Assembly: GCA_003554345.1 (NCBI GenBank)
Contig: PWGE01000003.1
Span: 1-10,136 of the forward strand
DNA length: 10,136 bases
Source of the DNA: T1SED10-198M sp003554345 [NCBI: Candidatus Sumerlaeota bacterium]
GTDB lineage: Bacteria; Sumerlaeota; T1SED10-198M
Direction: 5' to 3'
Position numbers and translations under genes: made by a program. How positions within the stretch are numbered: the stretch's first letter is position 1; every line of letters starts with the position of its first letter. Below are positions 1 through 5,582 of this stretch, piece after piece. Under the pieces are notes generated by a model, which saw nothing but the letters and a program-made list of their open reading frames with translations, was not told the origin of the DNA and ran no database searches.

Positions 1-639
1 TACTTTCGGCTGGAGGAGGCGCTCATCGGTTATGGAAATTGTTACTCCTTTATTCAGAAAAGCCAGTTCCCGAAGCCGGTTGGAAAGAATATCATAACTG
101 AAATCTATGGCATCAAAGATCTCATCATCGGGCTTAAATCTAATGATTGTTCCGGTAGATTCATTTTCACCGATGATCCGTACATCACTTCTCGGTTTTC
201 CCCTGTCGTAAGCTTGGTAATATACGCTTCCATTACGGTATACAGTTACTTCACACCATTGAGAAAGGGCATTAACAACTGATACGCCCACTCCATGGAG
301 CCCTCCGGAAACTTTATAGCTGTTCTTATCAAATTTGCCGCCCGCATGAAGTCTGGTCATAACTATTTCCAGGGCGCTTATTTGTTCTGCCGGATGGACT
401 TCTACTGGGATCCCTCTTCCATCATCAATAACTTTAATAATATTTCCCTGTTCGATGGTAATATCGATGGAATTACAATATCCTGCCAGGGATTCATCAA
501 TACTGTTGTCTACTACTTCATATACTAAATGGTGAAGACCGTCCGGACCAGTAGAACCAATATACATCCCTGGCCGTTTCCTCACCGCATCAAGCCCTTT
601 TAAAACCTGAATATCGCTAGCGGAATAATTATTCTGCAT
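1..639 (-). CDS. gyrB: DNA gyrase subunit B, N-terminal part (cut by the left window edge)
   Basis: This is the ATPase subunit of the type II topoisomerase that introduces negative supercoils. Only the first 213 codons are in the window, covering the GHKL ATPase domain. Visible motifs are EVVDNSIDE at residues 41-49 (catalytic Glu41, Mg-binding Asn45), DDGRGIP at 72-78, and the glycine-rich ATP lid ending [15 protein letters not shown]. These are typical of GyrB; ParE shares the motifs, so the GyrB call also leans on the position next to dnaA and oriC. The ATG at 637-639 is the only sensible start because an in-frame TAA lies two codons upstream. A Shine-Dalgarno-like AGCAGGT sits at 649-655 on the minus strand (6 of 7 matches to AGGAGGT, 9 nt from the ATG). 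The gene diverges from dnaA, and a good promoter precedes it (691-719). Nothing looks broken in the visible part. Confidence 0.95.
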   Translation of the reverse strand, partial: MQNNYSASDIQVLKGLDAVRKRPGMYIGSTGPDGLHHLVYEVVDNSIDESLAGYCNSIDITIEQGNIIKVIDDGRGIPVEVHPAEQISALEIVMTRLHAGGKFDKNSYKVSGGLHGVGVSVVNALSQWCEVTVYRNGSVYYQAYDRGKPRSDVRIIGENESTGTIIRFKPDDEIFDAIDFSYDILSNRLRELAFLNKGVTISITDERLLQPKV

Positions 640-648
640 TCCTTATGT

Positions 649-655
649 ACCTGCT
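649..655 (-). promoter_or_regulatory. Probable ribosome binding site of gyrB
   Basis: On the minus strand AGCAGGT matches AGGAGGT at 6 of 7 positions and ends 9 nt before the ATG. A second purine run, AAGGA at 640-644, directly abuts the ATG and is too close to act as a normal Shine-Dalgarno sequence. Confidence 0.5.
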
Positions 656-690
656 TTATAAGTAAATAAAAACAAATCGTGAGTGATTCC

Positions 691-719
691 ATTATACATT
701 TTTAAGGAAAAAAAGTAAA
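691..719 (-). promoter_or_regulatory. Predicted sigma-70-type promoter for gyrB
   Basis: Reading the minus strand, TTTACT (714-719) is followed after exactly 17 nt by a perfect TATAAT (691-696). Transcription would start near 684, giving an untranslated leader of about 45 nt before the gyrB ATG. The -35 hexamer matches TTGACA at 4 of 6 positions. This is a prediction from consensus only. Confidence 0.6.
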
Positions 720-744
720 GGAACCATATCTTTACAGCAGTTTA

Positions 745-773
745 TTGCTATATTCCAGTCAGTGTATTAGAAT
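745..773 (+). promoter_or_regulatory. Candidate dnaA promoter with start point at or near the ATG
   Basis: TTGCTA (745-750) and TAGAAT (768-773) are separated by 17 nt. The -10 element matches TATAAT at 5 of 6 positions and the -35 matches TTGACA at 4 of 6. A start point about 7 nt downstream of the -10 would fall at 780-781, at the A of the dnaA start codon. A second pair, TTTACA (731-736) and TATATT (749-754), has a 12-nt spacer and is too short to be convincing. Confidence 0.4.
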
Positions 774-780
774 ACGCTTT

Positions 781-2184
781 ATGAATAAAGTTGAATGGGA
801 CTATGAGCCGTTCTGGTCTGAAGCTGTTGCCCAAATCCGAAATCATCTCTCAGACCAGGAATACTCTATGTGGTTTGCCAGCATTTTTTATGAATCCTCA
901 GATAATCAGACAATTGTTCTTTCAGTCCCTTCTGCCTTTTACCGAGACCAGATCTGTAAACGGTACTACCAGTATATAAAGCAGCTCCTGGACGAACTGA
1001 CAGGTTGTGATATGAAGATTGAATTCATGATAAAATCACAATCACAAAAGACAAATTCAGATAAAGAAACCACTTCAAGCAGTACTGGGGAAGAAGAATA
1101 CCAGGATATTCAACAATCTACTCAAATAATTAACAGGAAAAAAAACGGAGAATTTAATCCTGATTATACATTTGAGAATTTTATTATAGGAGACAACAGT
1201 TCCTTTGCATATAATGCATGCCTTGCCATCGCAAAGAATCCTGGAGCAAGCTACAATCCGTGCCTTATCTACGGAGGTGTCGGATTGGGGAAAACCCATC
1301 TTATACAGTCTATTGGCAACTACATCCTTTCAAAAGAAAAAAATATTCACATCTCCTATGTTACAGCTGAAACATTCACGAATGAATTCATTCAGTCAAT
1401 TGGTGAAGGGAAAAACCATCAATTTAAAAATAAATACAGAAAAGTGGATATTCTTCTTGTTGATGATATCCATTTTCTCCAAAATAAAAATCAAACGCAA
1501 GAAGAGTTATTCCATACCTTCAATGCATTGTATGATTCGAACAGGCAAATGGTATTTACTTGCGACAGACCTGTCTCAGAATTAAAGGAATTAACCGCCA
1601 GGCTGCGCAGCAGGTTCGAACGTGGATTAAATGTCGACCTTCAGCCTCCTGATTACGAAACGCGAAGCGCAATCCTGAAGAAAAAATGTGAACTGCAGAA
1701 TTTTTCCATGCCTAATGAGGTGATTGAATATATCAGCAGTACCATTACTTCAAATGTACGCGACCTTGAATCATCTTTGACCAAGCTTATTGCCTATTCA
1801 AGGCTTTTAGGGAAAGAAATAACTCTTCCCATAGCAAAGGAGCAGCTGAAAGATTCCTATTCAATCCAGTCAAATCAAAGCTTTACAATTGATACAATAC
1901 AAAAAGTTGTAGGTGAATATTTTAACCTTTCTTCTATAGATTTAAAAAGCAAAAAACGGACTAAGGCAATTGCATTTCCCCGCCAAGTAGCTATGTATCT
2001 ATCCAGAAAATTGACCGACTATTCCACAACAGAAATTGGCTATGAATTCGGAGGAAGAGATCATTCTACAGTAATGCATGCTTGCCAACGGATTGAATCA
2101 CGCCTTCAGTCTGATCCGATGCTTGAAGGAAATATACAGCGGCTGATACGCCAAATAAAGGAACATAAAAAGCACAACAGGTAG
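781..2184 (+). CDS. dnaA: Chromosomal replication initiator protein DnaA
   Basis: DnaA is the AAA+ initiator that binds DnaA boxes at oriC, oligomerises with ATP and melts the duplex. The 467-residue product has all four domains. Domain I is at about 5-80 (FWSEAV to the YYQYIKQLLDEL helix). A polar Ser/Thr/Glu-rich linker at about 85-125 is domain II. The AAA+ domain begins near the NPDYTFENFIIG motif, with Walker A GGVGLGKT at 165-172 and Walker B ILLVDD at 224-229. The domain IV DNA-binding signature GGRDHSTVMHA starts at residue 424. I chose ATG 781 because domain I begins right after it; an in-frame TTG at 745 would add 12 residues and falls in the probable -35 element. Neither start has a clear Shine-Dalgarno sequence, so the mRNA may be leaderless. 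It heads the set dnaA-dnaN-recF-dciA. Confidence 0.97.
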   Translation: MNKVEWDYEPFWSEAVAQIRNHLSDQEYSMWFASIFYESSDNQTIVLSVPSAFYRDQICKRYYQYIKQLLDELTGCDMKIEFMIKSQSQKTNSDKETTSSSTGEEEYQDIQQSTQIINRKKNGEFNPDYTFENFIIGDNSSFAYNACLAIAKNPGASYNPCLIYGGVGLGKTHLIQSIGNYILSKEKNIHISYVTAETFTNEFIQSIGEGKNHQFKNKYRKVDILLVDDIHFLQNKNQTQEELFHTFNALYDSNRQMVFTCDRPVSELKELTARLRSRFERGLNVDLQPPDYETRSAILKKKCELQNFSMPNEVIEYISSTITSNVRDLESSLTKLIAYSRLLGKEITLPIAKEQLKDSYSIQSNQSFTIDTIQKVVGEYFNLSSIDLKSKKRTKAIAFPRQVAMYLSRKLTDYSTTEIGYEFGGRDHSTVMHACQRIESRLQSDPMLEGNIQRLIRQIKEHKKHNR

Positions 2185-2196
2185 TGCCTGTGCTTT
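2169..2196 (+). other. Stem-loop spanning the dnaA stop codon
   Basis: AAAGCAC (2169-2175) pairs with GTGCTTT (2190-2196), and AGG (2179-2181) pairs with CCT (2187-2189) across an AAC bulge. The TAG stop codon lies in the 5-nt loop and stem edge. The sequence after the hairpin is not U-rich, so it is a weak candidate for an intrinsic terminator. It could slow or partly end dnaA transcription before the origin, or be a 3' end stabiliser. Only the pairing is seen; the role is inferred. Confidence 0.4.
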
Positions 2197-2204
2197 GTGT
2201 ATAA
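2196..2204 (-). promoter_or_regulatory. DnaA box, perfect consensus
   Basis: On the minus strand this reads TTATACACA, a full match to TTATNCACA. It starts at the last base of the stem-loop that covers the dnaA stop codon. Confidence 0.6.
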
Positions 2205-2238
2205 GCTATGGAAAGTATGAGTATAACTCAATAAATAT

Positions 2239-2247
2239 TGTGGATAC
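2239..2247 (-). promoter_or_regulatory. DnaA box, one mismatch
   Basis: On the minus strand this reads GTATCCACA, one mismatch from TTATCCACA. The identical 9-mer recurs at 2358-2366 on the plus strand. Confidence 0.6.
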
Positions 2248-2266
2248 TTTTATTCTTATGGTACAC

Positions 2267-2275
2267 TGTTGATAA
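2267..2275 (-). promoter_or_regulatory. DnaA box, left member of the inverted pair
   Basis: On the minus strand this reads TTATCAACA, one mismatch from TTATCCACA. It is the mirror partner of the plus-strand box at 2297-2305. Confidence 0.6.
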
Positions 2276-2296
2276 CATGTGGGTTACATGTTCGAG

Positions 2297-2305
2297 TTAT
2301 CAACA
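2297..2305 (+). promoter_or_regulatory. DnaA box, right member of the inverted pair
   Basis: TTATCAACA on the plus strand, one mismatch from TTATCCACA. It points towards the A/T-rich unwinding tract and dnaN. Confidence 0.6.
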
Positions 2306-2348
2306 GGGTTATACTTTATAACAGCTTTTTAAGTATACGATTATGATC

Positions 2349-2357
2349 TTTTCAACA
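2349..2357 (+). promoter_or_regulatory. DnaA box, weak, abutting the next box
   Basis: TTTTCAACA is two mismatches from TTATCCACA. Taken alone it would be weak, but it is directly followed, with no gap, by the box at 2358-2366 in the same orientation. Confidence 0.45.
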
Positions 2358-2366
2358 GTATCCACA
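2358..2366 (+). promoter_or_regulatory. DnaA box next to the DnaA-trio array
   Basis: GTATCCACA is one mismatch from TTATCCACA. It is the last box before the trinucleotide array and is 4 nt from it, the position that anchors the DnaA filament in the basal unwinding system described for Bacillus subtilis. Confidence 0.65.
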
Positions 2367-2370
2367 GTAT

Positions 2371-2385
2371 CTATTATTACTACTG
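2371..2385 (+). promoter_or_regulatory. DnaA-trio array (origin unwinding element)
   Basis: The 15 nt read CTA TTA TTA CTA CTG, so the complementary strand carries five 3'-(G/A)A(T/C)-5' type triplets, the first four exact. In the known element, DnaA on adjacent boxes extends onto these triplets as single-stranded DNA. The array lies 4 nt after a plus-strand box and one base before the all-A/T tract, the same order and orientation as in Bacillus subtilis. Confidence 0.65.
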
Positions 2386-2386
2386 C

Positions 2387-2407
2387 TTTTTAAATTAATT
2401 AATAATA
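2387..2407. other. A/T-only tract, probable DNA unwinding element
   Basis: Twenty-one consecutive bases are A or T, following the trinucleotide array and ending at the ribosome binding site of dnaN. Low melting stability beside DnaA sites is the expected property of an unwinding element. Confidence 0.6.
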
Positions 2408-2413
2408 GAGGAG
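2407..2413 (+). promoter_or_regulatory. Ribosome binding site of dnaN
   Basis: AGAGGAG ends 6 nt before the ATG at 2420, a good Shine-Dalgarno sequence that fixes the dnaN start. Confidence 0.8.
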
Positions 2414-2419
2414 CAATAC

Positions 2420-3514
2420 ATGAAATTTACAGCCAGTAAAGAAGCAATTCTTAAGGAAATAATCATTGCAAATGATATTATTTCTGATAAGAATATCGTA
2501 TCAATCCTCTCTAATGTACTACTAGAAACTTCAGATGATACACTCACTATACGGGCAAGTGATTTAAAAGTAAGTTTTGAAACTCAAATTCCAGTGGATA
2601 CTGAAATTAACGGAACTACTACTGTTATGTGCGAGAAATTATTCAGTATTCTCCGCTCTCTTCCTGAAGGAGATATTGAGTTTGAATTTGCTGATGGAAA
2701 ACTGTATATTATTAAGAGGGATGAAAAAATACATTTTTCTCTCCGCTGCATAGACCCAAAGGATTTCCCACAGTTTAAAGCCCCAAGTGAATATACGCTT
2801 TCAATACCAAAAAAAGACTTTGTTGAAATGATAGATCATACGATGTTTTCTGTCTCAGATGATGAAACCCGATATTATATGAATGGGGTATATTTGGAAC
2901 CCGGACAGCAAAGTTTAATTATGGTTTCCACTGACGGAAGAAAACTCTCATTTATTGACAGGAATATTAAGCAGGATGTCCCTTTTTTTGAACCAATAAT
3001 TATACCTCCAAAATTTCTACAGCTGATCAAGAAAGTGTCCTCAAAGGAAGGAGAAATTTCACTTACTATTTCAGATTCACATATTTACGCAGATTTTGAC
3101 AGTCACCATCTTGCTTCAACACTCATTGAAGGAAAATTTCCTAACTATAAACGGGTTATTCCGCTTAAACAAGAAAATGTATGTATCATAAAATCAAAGG
3201 AATTCCTTGAAGCTCTCAGAAGAGTTTCACTTCTGGTGGATCAAAAATCCCGTAGAATCTATATAGACATACAAGAAAATAATTTAGTTATTTCATCTGA
3301 AGAAAGTGAATTAGGTACAGCAAAGGAAGAATTAACCTGTAACCACACTGGGGAAGAAGGAAGAATTATTATGAACTGTACATACTTAATAAATCCTTTA
3401 CGGGTAATGAATTGCGAATATATTGCCTTAGCTTTCCATGATCCGACAAAAGCAGTCACCATGAGACCGGAACCGGAAGAGGATTATTTTCATATTATTA
3501 TGCCTATGAGTTGA
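2420..3514 (+). CDS. dnaN: DNA polymerase III beta subunit (sliding clamp)
   Basis: DnaN forms the ring-shaped dimeric clamp that tethers DNA polymerase III and many repair proteins to DNA. The 364-residue product has the usual family length. It starts MKFTASKEAILKEI, has the early motif ILSNVLLET (about residues 30-38), a second-domain region DDETRYYMNGVYLE at about 147-160, STDGRKLSFI at about 174-183, and ends in YFHIIMPMS, the conserved beta-clamp C-terminus. Three repeated clamp domains of about 120 residues each are expected from the family. A good ribosome binding site supports the ATG. It lies immediately after the predicted origin and 30 nt before recF, so it is probably co-transcribed with recF and the DciA-like gene. 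Confidence 0.97.
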   Translation: MKFTASKEAILKEIIIANDIISDKNIVSILSNVLLETSDDTLTIRASDLKVSFETQIPVDTEINGTTTVMCEKLFSILRSLPEGDIEFEFADGKLYIIKRDEKIHFSLRCIDPKDFPQFKAPSEYTLSIPKKDFVEMIDHTMFSVSDDETRYYMNGVYLEPGQQSLIMVSTDGRKLSFIDRNIKQDVPFFEPIIIPPKFLQLIKKVSSKEGEISLTISDSHIYADFDSHHLASTLIEGKFPNYKRVIPLKQENVCIIKSKEFLEALRRVSLLVDQKSRRIYIDIQENNLVISSEESELGTAKEELTCNHTGEEGRIIMNCTYLINPLRVMNCEYIALAFHDPTKAVTMRPEPEEDYFHIIMPMS

Positions 3515-3544
3515 CGTGCTGAGTTCAGTCTCGGATACTAGTAT

Positions 3545-4636
3545 ATGAAATTTTTATCTCTTTCCCTTCATAACTACAGAAATATATTATCATGTTCGCT
3601 GGATATTCATAAACGGCATGTCATCTTTCGGGGAGAGAACGGGCAAGGTAAAACGAATCTCTTAGAATCCCTTTACATTTCATGTTACGGATTTTCATTT
3701 AGAACGAGAAAGACGAACCATTTAATTACCCATGGAAAAAATTATGCTTCAATATCTGTTCGGCTGCAGGAAGGCGAAACAGCACATACTATAGAAGTAA
3801 AAATATTGCCGGGAAGCCTGTCAATATCTATTGACGGAAAGGAAATTAAGGACAGAAAAGAACTTATTGAATCCTTCCCATGCATTATCTTTTCCCATGG
3901 GGATATTGAATTTGTTAAAGGTGCTCCGTCGGAGAGAAGAAAGTTTTTTGACCAGACAATGTGCTTATATGATTCTCTTTTTTTTGATGATATCCGCAGA
4001 TATAATCGTATCCTGCGGCAGAGAAACCAGGCACTAAAAGATCAAATGGTCTATCTTGTGCCAAGCTATGATTCACAACTGGCACAGCTGGGAATGATCA
4101 TTCAGTCCAGAAGGAGCCAAGTTGTTGAGGAATTCAATGAATTGTTTCCTCAAGTATTTTCAAGAGTTTCTGGAATGACAGACCCCCCTGTAATTGACTA
4201 CAGTCCTTCATGGAAGCATTTTTCAAATCAGCAAGAAGTAAAAGAATTTCTTCAGAAGAATTTAAATCAGGATTTGAAGTTTTTTACTACTACCACGGGG
4301 CCTCATCGTGATAAATTTACCTGTATAAAGAATGGAAAAAATTTTATTGAAACTGCATCTACTGGACAGCTTAGACTTATTTCACTGGTGCTCAGAGCAG
4401 CTCAAGCACAGTACTATCAGAAAAAAACAGGAAGAAAGCCTGTGCTGCTGCTTGATGATGTCCTGCTTGAATTAGATCATGCAAAAAGGTCGGCCTTTCT
4501 CCATGAATTAGCCGGTTATGAACAGGCCGTTTGTACCTTTCTTCCTAATGAAACCTATGGGGAGGAGTCTCTATTTACAGAATGTTATACCTATCAAATA
4601 CATGAGGGAGAGATTGTCTATGAAAAAAGCTTCTGA
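3545..4636 (+). CDS. recF: DNA replication and repair protein RecF
   Basis: RecF is an SMC/Rad50-like ATPase that, with RecO and RecR, helps load RecA at single-stranded gaps and stalled forks. The 363-residue product is of normal length. It starts MKFLSLSLHNYRNI, has Walker A GENGQGKT at 30-37, an ABC signature STGQLRLISLVLRAAQA in the last third, and Walker B VLLLDD ending at residue 305 followed by VLLELD. The order dnaN-recF is conserved in many bacteria. The ribosome binding site is poor: only CGGAT at 3532-3536 is seen, beside a 10-bp perfect palindrome ATACTAGTAT (3535-3544) that touches the start codon. Translation may therefore be low or depend on dnaN. The 3' end overlaps the next gene by 17 nt. 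Confidence 0.96.
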   Translation: MKFLSLSLHNYRNILSCSLDIHKRHVIFRGENGQGKTNLLESLYISCYGFSFRTRKTNHLITHGKNYASISVRLQEGETAHTIEVKILPGSLSISIDGKEIKDRKELIESFPCIIFSHGDIEFVKGAPSERRKFFDQTMCLYDSLFFDDIRRYNRILRQRNQALKDQMVYLVPSYDSQLAQLGMIIQSRRSQVVEEFNELFPQVFSRVSGMTDPPVIDYSPSWKHFSNQQEVKEFLQKNLNQDLKFFTTTTGPHRDKFTCIKNGKNFIETASTGQLRLISLVLRAAQAQYYQKKTGRKPVLLLDDVLLELDHAKRSAFLHELAGYEQAVCTFLPNETYGEESLFTECYTYQIHEGEIVYEKSF

Positions 4637-4901
4637 ACTAATTGATCAAATATTTTCCAGTTTATCAATTGATCAGCATAAAGGAAGCATATCACTATTT
4701 GACGAATGGGAACATATTGCAGGAGCAAAGATTGCTGAACACAGCAGAATAAAGGAGATAGAAGGAAAAAGTATCATCATAGCTGTGGATCACCCCGGAT
4801 GGTCACAGGTAATCCAGTTAAAAAAGAAACAAATCCTGCATGAGATTCATAAAAGATATCCCGAACTTGAGATTACTTCACTTCGGATTATATTGGGTTG
4901 A
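4620..4901 (+). CDS. dciA: DUF721 / DciA-like protein, probable helicase-loading factor
   Basis: The 93-residue product has the DUF721 pattern: LFDEWEHIAGAKIAEHS at 26-42 (Trp30, Gly35, His41) and a short beta region IEGKSIIIAVDHPGWSQVIQL with Trp61, then a basic helix KKKQILHEIHKRYPEL and a terminal strand. DciA proteins of this family are known as ancestral loaders of the replicative helicase DnaB in bacteria lacking DnaC or DnaI; the assignment here is by pattern and by its position after recF, as in other genomes such as mycobacteria. ATG 4620 is chosen because GAGGGAG (4604-4610) lies 9 nt upstream; an in-frame ATG at 4602 would add six residues but lacks such a site. It overlaps recF by 17 nt, which suggests translational coupling. 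The gene symbol is given by family, not by direct proof. Confidence 0.8.
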   Translation: MKKASELIDQIFSSLSIDQHKGSISLFDEWEHIAGAKIAEHSRIKEIEGKSIIIAVDHPGWSQVIQLKKKQILHEIHKRYPELEITSLRIILG

Positions 4902-4922
4902 CAGATACGGCTCCATATCTGT
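4901..4922 (+). other. Small stem-loop after the DciA-like gene
   Basis: ACAGATA (4901-4907) is complementary to TATCTGT (4916-4922) around an 8-nt loop. No U-tract follows, so this is at most a weak transcription end or an mRNA 3' structure for the replication operon. Confidence 0.3.
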
Positions 4923-4958
4923 ATACTTGCTCGCCAGAGGCTAAATGGCCTTGAAAAT

Positions 4959-4967
4959 TGATACAAT
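4959..4967 (+). promoter_or_regulatory. Candidate extended -10 promoter for rpmH
   Basis: TGaTACAAT is an extended -10 element with a TACAAT hexamer (5 of 6 to TATAAT); no good -35 stands 17 nt upstream. Alternative pairs such as TTGAAA (4951-4956) with TATAGC (4973-4978) or TTGATA (4958-4963) with TATATA (4982-4987) are also possible. A promoter somewhere in 4902-5001 is likely because the gap separates two functional groups, but the exact element is unsure. Confidence 0.35.
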
Positions 4968-4986
4968 CCGCTTATAGCGTTTATAT

Positions 4987-4992
4987 AAGGAG
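4987..4992 (+). promoter_or_regulatory. Ribosome binding site of rpmH
   Basis: AAGGAG ends 9 nt before the ATG at 5002. Confidence 0.75.
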
Positions 4993-5001
4993 TTTTCTTC
5001 C

Positions 5002-5163
5002 ATGAAAAGGAAAAGAACATACCAGCCAAGCAGAGTGAAAAGAAATCGAAGACTTGGATTTAGAAGCAGAATGAAAACAAAAGCAGGACGGCAAGTATTA
5101 GCGCGAAGAAGAAGAAAAGGAAGAAGTAAGCTGTCCGTCTCGAATGAAAAAAAACCTTACTAG
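5002..5163 (+). CDS. rpmH: 50S ribosomal protein L34 (bL34)
   Basis: L34 is a very basic small protein of the large ribosomal subunit. The 53-residue product reads [20 protein letters not shown] at its start, followed by [20 protein letters not shown] and RSKLSV, a clear L34. Most L34 proteins have 44-46 residues; this one has two extra residues near the start and a tail SNEKKPY after the usual KLSV end. The tail is encoded by the stretch that overlaps rnpA, so it may exist because of that overlap. A good ribosome binding site supports the ATG. It heads the rpmH-rnpA-yidC-jag unit. Confidence 0.96.
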   Translation: MKRKRTYQPSRVKRNRRLGFRSRMKTKAGRQVLARRRRKGRSKLSVSNEKKPY

Positions 5164-5518
5164 AAAAGAACGATTAAAAAGGCCGTCAGACATACGCCAA
5201 GTTTTTTTAGAAAGAAAAAGTGTTTCTTGTTATGGAGCTAAACTGTTTTTCAGAAAAAATGTTAATCCTTGGAACAGAATGATGTGTATTCCTGCCCGCG
5301 GCTTTAAACGGGCAGTTGACCGTAACAAAGTGAAGCGTCGTGTAAAGGAAATATTCCGAGAAGAAAAACACAAACTCCTGACAGGATATGATGTGGTGTT
5401 TATTGTTTATCCGGATATGAATGGTCATGATACTTTTTCAAAACGAAAACAGCAAATAACTTCTCTTTTATATCAGGCGGGGTTATACCCTTCCGAAGAA
5501 AAAGAAGACAGGGAATAA
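5144..5518 (+). CDS. rnpA: Ribonuclease P protein component
   Basis: RnpA is the protein subunit of RNase P, which with the catalytic RNA removes 5' leaders from precursor tRNAs. The 124-residue product has the family hallmark [14 protein letters not shown] at residues 60-73, preceded by RGFKRAVD, and an early helix [12 protein letters not shown] (10-21) that is also typical. The start overlaps rpmH by 20 nt. The nearest purine-rich stretch, AAGGAAG at 5117-5123, is 20 nt upstream and too distant for a normal ribosome binding site; no other start codon exists in frame back to the TAG at 5099-5101. Translation is therefore probably coupled to rpmH. Unlike many genomes, no yidD follows: only 64 nt separate it from yidC. 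Confidence 0.93.
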   Translation: MKKNLTRKERLKRPSDIRQVFLERKSVSCYGAKLFFRKNVNPWNRMMCIPARGFKRAVDRNKVKRRVKEIFREEKHKLLTGYDVVFIVYPDMNGHDTFSKRKQQITSLLYQAGLYPSEEKEDRE

Positions 5519-5570
5519 AGCTTTGTATGGTTAACGGCCTCTTTATCACGTTCTTTCTCCCTTTTGCCTA

Positions 5571-5576
5571 AAGGAG
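5571..5576 (+). promoter_or_regulatory. Ribosome binding site deciding the yidC start
   Basis: AAGGAG is 6 nt before ATG 5583 but only 3 nt before the in-frame TTG at 5580, which favours the ATG. Confidence 0.75.
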
Positions 5577-5582
5577 ACATTG

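Larger units (their letters stand above)
2267..2305. repeat. Imperfect inverted repeat built from two DnaA boxes
   Basis: TGTTGATAAC (2267-2276) is exactly complementary to GTTATCAACA (2296-2305). Inside it ATGT (2277-2280) is complementary to ACAT (2286-2289), with a 5-nt loop gggtt and a 6-nt bulge on the right arm. The outer arms each contain a whole TTATCAACA box. Confidence 0.7.
2185..2419. other. oriC: Predicted chromosomal replication origin (oriC) between dnaA and dnaN
   Basis: This 235-bp segment has no credible gene. It contains six DnaA-box-like 9-mers (2196-2204, 2239-2247, 2267-2275, 2297-2305, 2349-2357, 2358-2366), an inverted pair of boxes (2267-2305), a trinucleotide array matching the DnaA-trio (2371-2385) and a 21-nt all-A/T tract (2387-2407) that ends at the dnaN ribosome binding site. 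The dnaA-dnaN interval is a common bacterial origin location, and the divergence of gyrB from the plus-strand genes fits bidirectional replication from here. A short inverted repeat, TGAGT-ATA-ACTCA (2218-2230), and a 7-bp inverted repeat, TATACTT/AAGTATA (2310-2316, 2331-2337), are also present. Several -10-like hexamers occur, for example TATGAT at 2342-2347, but no convincing dnaN promoter. Confidence 0.85.

Noticed and set aside
295-528. Open plus-strand frame of 77 codons opposite gyrB
   Set aside because: It lies wholly within the conserved ATPase domain of gyrB on the other strand, has no ribosome site, and its product resembles nothing; a shadow frame.
692-700. DnaA-box-like TTATACATT between gyrB and dnaA
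   Set aside because: It has two mismatches at the most informative end (CA), stands alone, and coincides with the gyrB -10 element.
745-780. TTG start that would lengthen DnaA by 12 residues
   Set aside because: The added residues do not look like DnaA domain I, there is no ribosome site, and the stretch overlaps a likely promoter.
4518-4619. Upstream extension of the DciA-like gene
   Set aside because: The frame is open but overlaps conserved recF sequence, and the good ribosome site points to ATG 4620.
4901-4922. Strong terminator after the DciA-like gene
   Set aside because: A 7-bp stem is present but no U-tract follows, so it was listed only as a weak stem-loop.
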